A DNA stretch of 64,000 bases from positions 124,001 through 188,000 of the forward strand of contig JADLZK010001190.1 of NCBI GenBank assembly GCA_015847255.1. The letters are read 5' to 3'. This DNA is from Hyparrhenia diplandra (taxonomy: Eukaryota; Streptophyta; Magnoliopsida; Poales; Poaceae). Shown piece after piece: positions 46,816-56,925 of the stretch. The position numbers and the translations under genes were made by a program. The first letter of the stretch is position 1; the number at the start of each line of letters is the position of its first letter. The notes beneath the pieces were generated by a model that saw only the letters and a program-made list of their open reading frames with translations, made no database searches and had not been told where the DNA came from.

Positions 46816-48630
46816 TGTTGACACAAAATCTGCTCTGTGTCGCACACACCGACAAGCCGGAAAAGTAGCTAGCTTCAAAGCGGTGCCCGGGCGTTGGAAT
46901 CGGGGGCGTGCCGGTCGGTTTGTCCCGAAACCGACAAGGGATGAAATTTGTTAGATCAAAAAGTTGGAACGTGTCGGGTGAGACCGGACAGGTTCCATAT
47001 ATGCGGCCCTGAAGCCACTTACGACGACATATAGCTATGAGAAGCTATCTGCCAACAGTTTTATGGAGCATTCGGTAAACACGTAGGAGAAAGCAAGTAT
47101 GAACATAGTTGCCGAATGACTATAAAGAAGACATGTTTGAACAAGTATCCAATCATTTATGTTGTAACAATTAACATGCATGTCATTGATCGAACAAGCA
47201 TTCAAACTTAACCGAAAACAAGCTTGATCAATACCAAAATATAAAAGAAAGGTAGCTCATATAAATAAATTTAATCTAAATAATAAATGCATAGGCCTAA
47301 TCCAACTAGTCTGCCGCACGTCTAGCTTTCTTAAACCCGTCTAGCATAAACTCAATTAAGTCAATCCACCGCATGATACAACTTAATTAAAATCTACACC
47401 ACTCCTAATAACTAGACTAATCCACCGCATGATACGGTCTAGTTATGAGAAGCTAAAAGCATTCATCACCCAAATAGATTTATAAACACTCACTACTCGT
47501 TAAAGCGTAACCGTATTCGGCAAAGTTACCGAATCGGGGTCCATGAAGAAGGAACAAACACGTAAACCTAAATAAAACCTATCGATTAAACCGAATTCTA
47601 GTCCACCGGATGACTAGCTCTAGAGTAACCCAAAGACGCATCACGCGCCGCACGGTACCCGATCTGTCAAGGCCTATCTTCATCTAACGTACTTGAACCC
47701 GCAACATGTGACAATCTAGATTGATATAAACTCGGCTATCATGGATATATGATTCAAACATAAGATCTAAACATCATGAGGGGATAAAGTATTGAAAGCA
47801 TAGGATAGATCTATGATAATGTGAAGCCGAGCCAAAATCAATCTAGATTGAGCAATAAAAGTGTTGCAATTATATAAATAAACATAAAAAGCATGCAAAC
47901 ACGTGGTAACTTAATGAATCTATTAGATTTTGCCAAGTCTAATAGAGCCGATAACTATCTTGTTCATGCAAAGCCATCAAGCAAGCACCACCGCGCGGTT
48001 ACTCCGTCGAGACAAACTAAAACACGAACAAAGACTTCCCGTCATCAAGTAGACGCCGGCCCGCGCGGCCATCCCATCGAGATAAACGAGACTACCACGC
48101 TACTAAGCAAACGCCCGGCCCGCACGGCCATTCCGTCGGTAAAACGGGGTTGTCGATACTTACGGAGGTCGACGGATCGATGATTCCTCTCGAAGAACTC
48201 GACGACACGACACAAGGACTCGAAGTTGGCACGGGGCCGGTTGATTGCATTGATTGAACGATGATTATTACAATGGCCGAGGGTTTATATTTATACCCCG
48301 GGTGACAATATGAGTCCTAATGACTTACGAAAATAATACATAGATTTCCTTAAGATACAAGATTTCCTTAAGATACAAGCTTGAACCGCAAGTCTTCAAG
48401 AGTCCTTGTCGACGTGGACATCCTCCCCGAATCGGGAACCTTCCCCCACGCTTTATTTATGGTTTTGCCCTTGTATTGCCGACCGCACTCCTTTCCCGAA
48501 TCCCGACAGGTTCCCGAATGCGAATGTGGTTGCCGAATTGATCCCATCTCTTCGGAATATTTCCATTATTAGCATCTTGCACCGGCCCACCTGTCTATCT
48601 CGAGATCTTTACCAAAATTTGGTGTTAACA
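46816..48630 (-). repeat. Element D 5' LTR
   Basis: It pairs with 32960-34759. It includes a local duplication (GATTTCCTTAAGATACAA, twice at 48344-48378) that the other LTR lacks, explaining most of the length difference. Confidence 0.92.
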
Positions 48631-48635
48631 AGCAT

Positions 48636-49680
48636 CCGGGGATTTAGATGTCAAACTCGGGAAGAAAAAGTTTTTCTATCCCAGTTACTTTCGAGCTAAA
48701 AACTCGAAGAATGAGAACCCTTCCTTGAGTATGACACGCCCGGAGGAGGTTATGGGAGTTATGCTATATGAGAACCAAAAAATGCAGACCTAGAAAAAGA
48801 CGCCCAATTCTTCATTGAAGAAGAGGACGATTCGGGGGAACTCATAGAACTTCCCAAAGAGGAAGAGCTAACTTGACCTCGGTTGAGCTTAACCCCCTAC
48901 CCCCGGTGCCTACGCTATGTCTTCCTAAACGGCGATTCACAAGCACCGGTCATTATGTTTATAAACTTAGTGACTGTGAAAGCGCCCCGGCTAATAGCCG
49001 TCTTAGAGAAACACGATCGGTCTTCGGGTATTCCCTTCAAGATCCGAAAGGGGTAAGCCCGACGCTATGCACACATCGCATTCCCATTGACCACGACAAG
49101 TACCCCTTCATGCGAACCCCCAGCTAGTCTCAATAATGCGATGCGTGAAGTCGTGAAGAAGGAAGTTCTCAAGCTTCTTCATGCCGGGATTATCTATCCC
49201 GTACCACCTGATGATTGGGTTAGCCCAGTCCAAGTAGTCCCTAAAAAGGGAGGAATGACAGTCGTTGAGAACGCTAAAAACGAACTCATTCCACAAAGAC
49301 ATGTCACAGGGTGGAGAATGTGTATTGATTATAGAAAACTTAACAAGGCAACAAAGAAAGATCACTTCCCGCTGCCCTTTATTGATGAAATGTTGGAGCG
49401 GTTAGCGAAACATTCTTTCTTCTGTTTCCTTGACGGGTATTCCGGCTACCACCGGATCCCGATCCACCCTGATGACCAAAGCAAGACCACGTTCACATGC
49501 CCATACGGGACCTATGCTTACCGTAGAATGTCATTTGGGCTGTGTAATGCACCTGCTTCTTTTCAGCGGTGCATGATGTCTATCTTCTCTGACATGATCG
49601 AAGAAATCATGGAGGTCTTCATGGACGATTTCTCTGTTTATGGTAAGACTTTCAAAAGTTGTCGAAGAACCTAGACCGGG
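48636..49680 (+). pseudogene. Element A reverse transcriptase
   Basis: The first part is the protease-RT linker (PLPPVPTLCLPKRRFTSTGH and GVSPTLCTHRIPI). From 49087 an open frame of 195 codons gives MREVVKKEVLKLLHAGIIYP, VSPVQVVPKKGGMTVVENAK, GWRMCIDYRKLNKATKKDHF, MSFGLCNAPASFQRCMMSIF and the catalytic EVFMDDFSVYG (MDD with F-x-D-D pattern). These closely follow the Athila RT pattern. A frameshift near 49665 moves the reading into the next segment. Confidence 0.93.
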
Positions 49681-50400
49681 TCTTGCAGCGATGCCAAGAA
49701 AAGGACTCGGTACTTAATCGGGAAAAGTGCCACTTTATGGTCCGAGAAGGCATCGTTCTCGGGCACCTCGTGTCCGAGAGGGGGATAGAGGTAGACAAAG
49801 CCAAAATAGACGTTATCGAAAAGCTACCACCCCCAGTGAACGTCAAAGGTATCCGTAGTTTCCTTGGCCATGCAGGGTTTTATAGAAGATTTATAAAAGT
49901 TTTTTCACAAATCGCTAGACCCCTTACGGCCCCCGCTAGCCAGGGCGTACCGCTTTGACTTTCACGGATGAGTGCTTACACGCTTTTGAAACCCTAAAAA
50001 GCACTCATCTCGCTCCGATCATCCAACCCCGGATTGGTCGTTGCCATTTGAAATCATGTGCGATGCTAGCGATTATTTGTTGGTGCGGTCTTAGGCCAAA
50101 CCAAGGACAAAAAGCAGCATGCCATCGCATATGCTAGCAAAACTCGACAGAGCCCGGCTTAATTACGCCATTTACGTAAAAGGAACTCCCGGCATTAGTC
50201 TTTGCTATTGAGAAGTTTCGATCCTACTTAGTGGGCGCCAAAAATAATCGTCTACACGGATCATGCCGCCCTTAAGTATCTTCTTAGCAAAAAGGATGCG
50301 AAACCTCGCTTGATCCGCTGGATTCTTCGCTCCAAGAATTTGACATTGAAATAAAAGATAAAAAAAGGCGAAAAATACGTTTGCGGATCATTTGTCGCGT
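49659..50400 (+). pseudogene. Element A RT thumb and RNase H
   Basis: 49659-49958 encodes NREKCHFMVREGIVLGHLVS and IRSFLGHAGFYRRFIKVFSQ, the RT connection. RNase H motifs follow in mixed frames: the CDAS-type core near 50055-50075 (MCDASDY readable) and a region reading KKQHAIAYASKT near 50105-50145. Multiple frameshifts break the domain. Confidence 0.8.
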
Positions 50401-51730
50401 ATGCGAGGTAACTAACATGCGGGAACTACCAATCAACGTCTACACAAGCGACGACATGCTACTCAAGGTGTCGCATTTCAACCCATGGTACGCAAACATT
50501 GTGAATTATATGGTTGCGGGCTATGTACCACCAGGGGAGAACAAGTGGAAACTCCAAATGGAGAGCGACGGCACCTATGGGGCGACCCATATCTCGTATA
50601 GGGTGTGTGCGGACGGCTTGCTGAGAAGATGCGTACCAAGGGAGGAAGGAATGCAGATCATCGAAAAATGTCATGCATCTCCCTATGCCGGACATCAAGA
50701 AGTATTCACACAAGCCAAAAATTTGGCGGTCTGCGAATTCTTCCGCCGACGATGTACGGCGACATGAAAGAATTCATCGAGAAGATGCTACAATCGCTAG
50801 AAGACCGGGAACATCACGCATTTCGTGATGCAATGCCCCTACATTACAACCTTCAAATAGAAATATTTGATGTGTGGGGCATTGACTACATGGGGCCATT
50901 CCGAATTCCCATGATTGCGAGTACATCCCGGTGGCGAGAGACTACGTGTCGAAGTGGGTAGAAGCACTACCATGCAGAGCTGCCGATGGCAAGCACGCAC
51001 GCAAGATGTTCCATGAGATCATCTTCCCCGTTTCGGAACGCCACGCATGGTGATCAGTGACGGAGGATCGCATTTCAAGGACAAATCATTCAAGGCATTC
51101 TTGAAGGAGCTTGGCACTCTGCACAATATTGCTACCCCTTACCATCCCAAACCAAGCGGGCAAGCCGAAAACCTCCAATAAACAAATCAAAAACATCCCG
51201 CAGAGAGGGCGGTCAATGAGATGGGGAAGGGTTGGAAAAACAAGCTACCCGATGCTCTCTAGGCATATCGGACGACTTATAAAGCCCCCATCGGCATGTC
51301 ACCTTATCACCGATCTATGGCAAAACCTCGCCATTTACCGGTTGATTTGGAGCATTGAGCTCATTGGGCCATCAAGAAGTGGAATATGGACGTCAGACTC
51401 GCTGGGAAGAACCGTCAGAGACAAATCTCTGAACTAGAAGAATGGCGAGAAAAGGCGTACCACAGTGCAAAGCTCTACAAAGAGCGCACAAAAAGATGGC
51501 ATGATCAGCGTATCAAGATCAAAGAATTCACCACGGGAGACAAAGTACTCCTATTCAACTCCCGGGTGAAACTATTCGGCGAAGGGAAGCTACGGAGCAA
51601 ATGGGAAGGACCATACAACGTCATCAACACATCGCCACATGGCGCAATCACAATCCAAGATGACGCGGTGAGATACAAAAGGTAAACGGTCAACGTCTTA
51701 AGCTCTTCTTCGAGCCGATTATCGATCTTA
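50381..51730 (+). pseudogene. Element A integrase
   Basis: 50381-50767 holds DGLLRRCVPREEGMQIIEKC and HASPYAGHQEVFTQAKNLAV, the zinc-binding N-terminus. The core reads LQIEIFDVWGIDYMGPF (first Asp), then VISDGGSHFKDKSFKAFLKE (second Asp) and PYHPKPSGQAEN (Glu), so the DDE triad is readable across frames. 51386-51685 is the C-terminal part (ERTKRWHDQRIKIKEFTTGD, GEGKLRSKWEGPYNVI). Several frameshifts are present. Confidence 0.88.
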
Positions 51731-52278
51731 ACCAAGAGCTCGATAGAATAGATTTATGCTTTGAGAATTAATTTATGTTGATCGGCATATAAAAAAATAA
51801 TATTTTTTTATAAATTAAAATTGTTGCAACTAAAATATATATATATATATATAAGGTAATAATAAAATATAAAAGTTATCTATCTATTTTGCTTTAATAA
51901 ATTCTTTTCACTTCTTTGCCCTCATTAAATTTATTCGGTCATTTGCTACACAAAGGATATTTACTTTCTAAATTAATCAAAGCATAAACTATTTTCAAAA
52001 TTTGAATTTGAGGATCAGTTAGAGATCAGCAAGAAAGGAACGTTTCTCGCGGCAAACCCCAATTTAAAACTTTTCGAAAAGGAAATGGATGTGGACGAAA
52101 ACTTCGACGGGGGGGACACACAGGAGTTGCGCGTGCACCTCCCGGTGCGCCCAAGACTCGGGCCGGCCCCATTGGGGCTGGGATTTCACCCATCTCCTTC
52201 TTCTTTCTCACAACCCACAAGTAGTAAGGTTTGCTCTCCGCCATTTCGACTGCCAAACCCGAGAGAGGAGAGTTTGTC

Positions 52279-52286
52279 CTATAAAA
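52279..52286 (+). promoter_or_regulatory. TATA box for the element A accessory ORF
   Basis: CTATAAAA is followed by a pyrimidine-rich leader (CTCCTCCTCTCC, CTTCTTCTCTCCTC) and the ATG 106-113 nt downstream. It is well inside the element, about 550 bp after integrase. Confidence 0.65.
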
Positions 52287-52391
52287 TCCACCCTCCTCCT
52301 CTCCATTCTTCACACCACTCCTTCTTGCTCTTCTTCTCTCCTCATTACTTCCTCTTCCAAGCTAAACAAGCAGCAAAGCTCTCTTTCTCCC

Positions 52392-52961
52392 ATGTCACTA
52401 GTACCCTTCAATAGGGAGGAAGCCATGACTTTTGCCTCTAAATATCTAGAGAAGGGAGAGACCCCAAAGAGAGACCATGCCCTCCTACCTTCCCCAGTTG
52501 AAATTCTGACATTAAAGAAGAGGAAGGTAGACGGCAAGGAAAATATCCCCATAGAAAACCAAGAGGAGGCAAGAGCATACTCCAATGTCCCAACAAAGCC
52601 CCTCTCCAGCTTCTTCCAAAAATCCAGTTCTTGTTTCCCATACACCTTAGAACAAATGCCAAATGGGGAATGGAAGAAGCGGGTTCCCAAACCTCAGATC
52701 GGGGGCAGCCAAAGGATTCTTCGGGGGCGAGATTGTCCCTAAAGAAGGTCCTACAGGTGAGAGTGTGCAAAAGAAGATCATCGAACTCTCGGGCTTCATC
52801 CGAATCCTTAGAGGAAGGCTAGCGAGAAAAGGCATAGCGCCAATATCCGCCTTAGGAAAAAGCTAGCAGACTTGCACGTTAGTATGCACGAAGAACTTAG
52901 GCTCGCTGCTAGGGAGATGGGGGTAGAGCGCTCAGTGGATCTCATTGACCTTTTCGAATAA
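52392..52961 (+). pseudogene. Element A accessory ORF in the env position, unknown protein
   Basis: The frame starts at ATG 52392 (MSLVPFNREEAMTFASKYLE) and contains a basic KKRKVDGKENIP segment that could act as a nuclear localisation signal. It then has EWKKRVPKPQIG and, after a shift of frame at about 52700-52740, SVQKKIIELSGFIRILRGRL. A compensating shift near 52840-52865 returns to the first frame for DLHVSMHEELRLAAREMGVE and the stop at 52959-52961. The length would be about 190 residues, and the C-terminal third looks helical/coiled. No transmembrane segment or signal peptide, so I see no support for an envelope protein. It has its own TATA box and AATAAA. Confidence 0.6.
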
Positions 52962-53069
52962 GAGAGCTCTACCTCTCTATCAATAAGTAGGCGCGCACTA
53001 GTTTGATTTTCTATATTTCCCTTTCAATTATTTTGTAATTCCTTGAGAGTGTGCGCCCCGTTTTAATTC

Positions 53070-53075
53070 AATAAA
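53070..53075 (+). terminator. Polyadenylation signal of the element A accessory ORF
   Basis: AATAAA lies about 110 nt after the stop, preceded by a T-rich stretch. With the TATA box it delimits a gene-like unit of about 800 bp. Confidence 0.55.
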
Positions 53076-54427
53076 GATTTGTTATATTATTGTCTATGTC
53101 TCCACTTGTTTTTGTCCTTGTGCAAAAGGAAATTAAAAATAGGTACAAAAACAAGTGTGGGGGAGGCTCACAAGTCAAAGGTACGCAATTTATTTAAATT
53201 AAATTTTGATTTGTGACTTATCTTAAAGTGCTAAAACCTGAACCAAGTTAGCAAAACTCCATCTCTATATCTACCAATTGATACATGGCACACATACATT
53301 TTATTCCTCGCCAAAATACTAGACCTTTGTTGAGCAACTATCCATTAGGGACCCCATGCTTATCTAAATAATTGATCTTTGTGATATGGTAGAATAACTT
53401 GACGCTTGCTCTCTTTTGCAATAAGACTTGGTTTTATCTTCGAAAATTTAAAATAAAAGCATGCTCATGGTTTGACTTAGCCAAATCCTACCAAAGCCCT
53501 GAACAATGACATGATTATCCACTATAGCTACTACCTTTTGTATTGAGTTTTGTCGGGCTTCGTTGATGCGTTGAGAGAGGCTCATACCCCCAAGATCGAA
53601 AAAAACACGTACACCCACAAATACAAGCCGATTCTCGCAATGAGAATTGCGCACAACATGCATCTTTACCATCCACCAAATAAATACTCCAGCCATTATA
53701 CCATGATCATCTCCTCGTTATCAAGAAAAATGCGAGAGAGAAAGATATAGGCTGTAAAAAAAAAAAAAAAAGAGAAAAGAACAAGAGATGAAAAAATGGA
53801 CCCGTAATCGAGGGGCGAGTAGAGCCCACATGTCCAAAAAAAAAAAAAGAAAGAGAAAAAAAGTAGTAGTCTGTATCTCTCCAAAAGCATACAAAAAGAA
53901 AGGAGGAAAAAGATCATAAGTCAAGGAGTAACCACAAAGAAAAAAAAAAAAAAAGAAAATATACAATCAATATTTTCCACACACTGTTGCACATTTTGAT
54001 CTAAGGGTATGGCACCTCTTTCCAACGATCCGAGCTTGACCCGACAATATATATGCGAGAGGTACGTATGCATCACTCCACTCCAAGATCCGCAAAGCCC
54101 CGCAAAATAGGATGAGTGAGAGATACAAACAAGAGTGCTTTGAGAGAAAAATTCAAACAAGAGTGAATTTTGTGAGAGTCAATACCATAAAGAGCAATGC
54201 TATTTCTTTCAAAAATTCAAAAACTTACCAAGTCTTTGCACAAGTAGTAGCAAGAAGATAGAAGTTCATCTTTGTTCCATTGCTCAATTATTCTAAGATA
54301 GTTTGGTAGCCACCATGAATGCTCACAAAACAGGTGAGGCCCGGAATAACTTGTATGCAAGCCTACATCTTGGAGATTGAACCACTTTTTAGTACTGTGC
54401 CTTCACTCGAGGACGAGTAAAGGGCTA
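53076..54427 (+). other. Element A non-coding 3' region
   Basis: No coding domain. A-rich purine tracts lie at about 53757-53775, 53837-53850 and 53937-53956, separated by segments containing GAGTAGAGCCCACATG-type sequence similar to blocks in element C. ACAAGTGTGGGGGAGG near 53150-53165 looks like an internal polypurine tract. Confidence 0.5.
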
Positions 54428-54440
54428 AGTGTGGGGAGTT
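54428..54440 (+). other. Element A polypurine tract
   Basis: AAGTGTGGGGAGTT directly precedes the 3' LTR. Confidence 0.75.
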
Positions 54441-55798
54441 TGTTGACGGTAACCAAATCGCAATTTAAACACCGTCAACACAACACCAAAACAACCTAGA
54501 AATTGGGATTTCAACTAACATATTCCAAAGTTTTGGTGTTTATTTGGACTTACAGATACAAACTCAAGGATGATCACTTTGGGCCAAAAAAGACAAAGAA
54601 AGAAAAGAAATAAAACTAACAAATAGAAAAAAGGCCCAAAAGGAACAAATGGCAAGCCCAAACAAGAATCGGGACAAAACGTCAAAACCAGGCCGGGCCA
54701 AGACCACCTCACAACTTTTTGAACAAGGAAGCCCACCTGCCGAAGCAGAGCCAGGCGGGCCCCAGCGGGTGCGCGCGTGCGGCACCACTGGTGCGACCGC
54801 ACCCCTCGGCCGAGGCTGTTCGGGCCCAGCCGAGGGAGGCGGTTTGTTACCTTCCAAAACGGACACTACCGGCGTTGGATGGTCGGTTTCGTAGATTAGG
54901 AAGGTATTCCCAGTGTCGGTTTAGGTGATTTTAGCACTTAGGCCCCTCCCTTGTGTATAAATAGCTCCCTCCTTCACCTCTCAACACAACAATTCAAAAG
55001 GAGAAACCAGTCTACTTGTGCAAGAGAGTAGAATTAGATCTTCTTCTTCTTCTACTACTTCTTCTTCTTCTAATTCTAGAGAGTGAGAGAGGGAAAAGCT
55101 AGAAAGAAGCTTTGTTCTTTCTACCCCGGAGTTGCCGGTTCGCCTCTCGGTGTTCATGGGTTCCTAGGAGGGAGTGCGGACTTGTCGGTACCCGCCCGGC
55201 TTGTACCTCTCGCAAGCTACTTACACTTTGGTAAGAAGACTTGTGATTATCTTGCAGCTACTTAATTTTCTTCGTATATTTATTAGCTATTGTAGACTTG
55301 CGGGATTGGTAGATTGTCTCGTTAAGAGCGTTAGTTCTTGGTGAAGGAACTCTTTGACCGGGGAACCTTGGCCAACATCAAGAACTGTGACCAATAGTGC
55401 AAACGTGGTATTTGGACTAGCGTTCACCTACCTTTTGCGGTGCATCCCACGGTTGAGAGGGTAGGCGGCTTGGTCATGACAAGCCTTGTCCGGCCCCCTT
55501 GAAACCCCCCCACGTCGGGCTGTGTCGTAGAGCTAATTGCGGACACGCCCGTTGGGCGTGGGCGGTGCCGAAGTGAGTAGACAACAGACTTTAGAAATCT
55601 TTGCGGAAAACTTAGCCTATAGATACCTCATTACTCTTAGAAAACAAACCCTTGCCTTAGGTTGACATAGACCGAGAAAAGGCTGCTGCGCGACCGTCCT
55701 TGTGTAAAATACAATACCCCGCTTACCAACGGGTGAAGTGCTACAACGGTATTTCCGTGCGCTTGCGGATTTCTTTGTGTGCATAAGAAACACCAACG
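54441..55798 (+). repeat. Element A 3' LTR
   Basis: Uninterrupted LTR with a TATA box at 54956-54963. It pairs with 7408-7803 plus 30600-31562. Its last dinucleotide is CG where the other copy has CA. Confidence 0.92.
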
Positions 55799-56076
55799 GT
55801 GGTCCACCCTAGGACGGCGGAGGTCCACCTCAAGATGGTGGAGGTCTAGAAGGCGAATCATGGCAGTGGTCCACCCTAGGGCGGCGGAGGTCCACCACAA
55901 GATGGCAGAGGTCTGGAAGAAGAATCATGGTGATGGTCGACCCTAGGACGGCGAAGGTCCACCTCAAGATGGCGAGGGTCTGGAAGAAGAATCATGGCGG
56001 TGGTCCACCCCAAGACGGCGGAGGTGCACTTCAAGATGGCGGAGGTCTGAAAGAAGGATCATGATAGAGGTCCACC
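55799..56076. repeat. Minisatellite, ~68-bp unit, right part
   Basis: About four imperfect copies of a unit containing GTGGTCCACCCTAGG, CGGCGGAGGTCCACC, CAAGATGG and GAAGAATCATGG. The array continues the partial copy at 7355-7407. GTGGT at 55799-55803 is the right target duplication of element A. Confidence 0.9.
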
Positions 56077-56373
56077 GCTGCCGATGGGCGTAGGAGTGCT
56101 CCGCTTGTTGATAGGCCTCCCATGTGTGCCAACTAAGGCCCATGGAGCAAGGTCATTGCTAAGATAAAAGGTCCAGTCTGTCCTTAGAAAGTTAAACTGG
56201 GATCTTGGATATGCTCGGAATATACTTGTACTTGCAAGAGAAAATATGTAAAAGAGTATCTCGATATACAGTGGCCTATAAAAGAGGGCAACTAACCCCG
56301 TGTATGGAGGAGGTTGGTGAACTCATTTATAAAATCCTAGTCGACTTTGTCAGCAACATCTCTCGTTGTTCCT
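56077..56373. other. Intergenic DNA beside the minisatellite
   Basis: No gene. GCCTATAAAAGAGGGC (about 56273-56288) resembles an LTR or gene TATA box. The minisatellite and this segment might be remnants of an older LTR, but no paired ends or target duplication were found. Confidence 0.35.
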
Positions 56374-56497
56374 ACCCTGTCGGAGAATGCTTCTCCAACA
56401 ACTGATAACACATGTCTAAAAAAGAATGAAGCATATACCCTGTCGGAGAATGCTTCTCCAACAACTGATAACACATGCCTAAAAGCATGAAGCATAT
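56374..56497. repeat. Tandem duplication, ~62-bp unit, two copies
   Basis: Two copies (56374-56436 and 56437-56497) start ACCCTGTCGGAGAATGC and end GAAGCATAT. They differ by a few bases, so the duplication is not very recent. Confidence 0.85.
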
Positions 56498-56681
56498 AGT
56501 CTTTGAGGCGTCCAATATTCTTCGACAACGAACTTGTATATTGTTAGTCGCTCTGTCTGTATATAGGCGGACTACTAGTAAAAATTTAGTGAATCTATCT
56601 AGCAGTAGAAGCTAACACTGAAATTAGCAATTAGTTTGCTGCATCAGTGTTTTTTCCAATATATTTTGTATTTGCTCTTTT

Positions 56682-56785
56682 GAGACTTTGTTGTTATCAA
56701 ATGGATGCTAGACGTGTAATGCATGATGAGCACGAGACTCTATTGTTATCAAATGGATGCTAGACGTGTAATGCATGATGAGCAC
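56682..56785. repeat. Tandem duplication, 52-bp unit, two copies
   Basis: 56682-56733 and 56734-56785 both contain GTTATCAAATGGATGCTAG and GTGTAATGCATGATGAGCAC. Only two or three bases differ, near the left end. Confidence 0.9.
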
Positions 56786-56925
56786 GGTTAAGTGTATATG
56801 AGTTATAATAAAAACCGTAAAAATTGGATTTTTTTAAGAAATCCCTTTTTTTCCACAAAAATTTACTGCCAGACTCTCCTGTATATTCTACCGTGTTATT
56901 TAATGGGTAACATGCTAATTAAACA

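Larger units (their letters stand above)
32960..48630 (-). mobile_element. Element D: Tat-like Ty3/Gypsy LTR retrotransposon with opposite-strand genes
   Basis: The LTRs are 32960-34759 (1800 bp) and 46816-48630 (1815 bp), both starting TGTTGACAC and ending GTTAACA. The flanks are GGCAT (32955-32959) and AGCAT (48631-48635), a 4-of-5 match. Primer site and polypurine tract place it on the minus strand. The interior is 12 kb: gag, protease, RT, RNase H, a second archaeal-type RNase H (a Tat-lineage hallmark) and integrase on the minus strand. A block of plus-strand genes with plant mobile domain features lies between integrase and the 3' LTR. Confidence 0.92.
7408..55798 (+). mobile_element. 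Element A: Athila-like Ty3/Gypsy LTR retrotransposon, outer layer of the nest
   Basis: The two LTRs (7408-7803 joined to 30600-31562, total 1359 bp; and 54441-55798, 1358 bp) share the start TGTTGACGGTAACCAA and are flanked by GTGGT (7403-7407 and 55799-55803). Coding order on the plus strand is gag, protease region, RT, RNase H, integrase, then an extra ORF before the 3' LTR. The RT and the extra ORF in the env position fit the Athila lineage. It has been split by element B in the 5' LTR and by element D in the gag-protease region. Its own sequence totals about 9.9 kb. All pol domains show frameshifts, so it is not expected to be autonomous as read. Confidence 0.9.

Noticed and set aside
53696..53966. 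Phe-rich frames on the minus strand resembling membrane segments
   Set aside because: They are translations of A-rich purine tracts in the element A 3' region, not real transmembrane proteins.
7274..56619. Older solo LTR enclosing the minisatellite (TGTTGGGG start, GCTAACA end)
   Set aside because: The ends have TG and CA but I found no target duplication, polypurine tract or primer site, so the idea is not supported.
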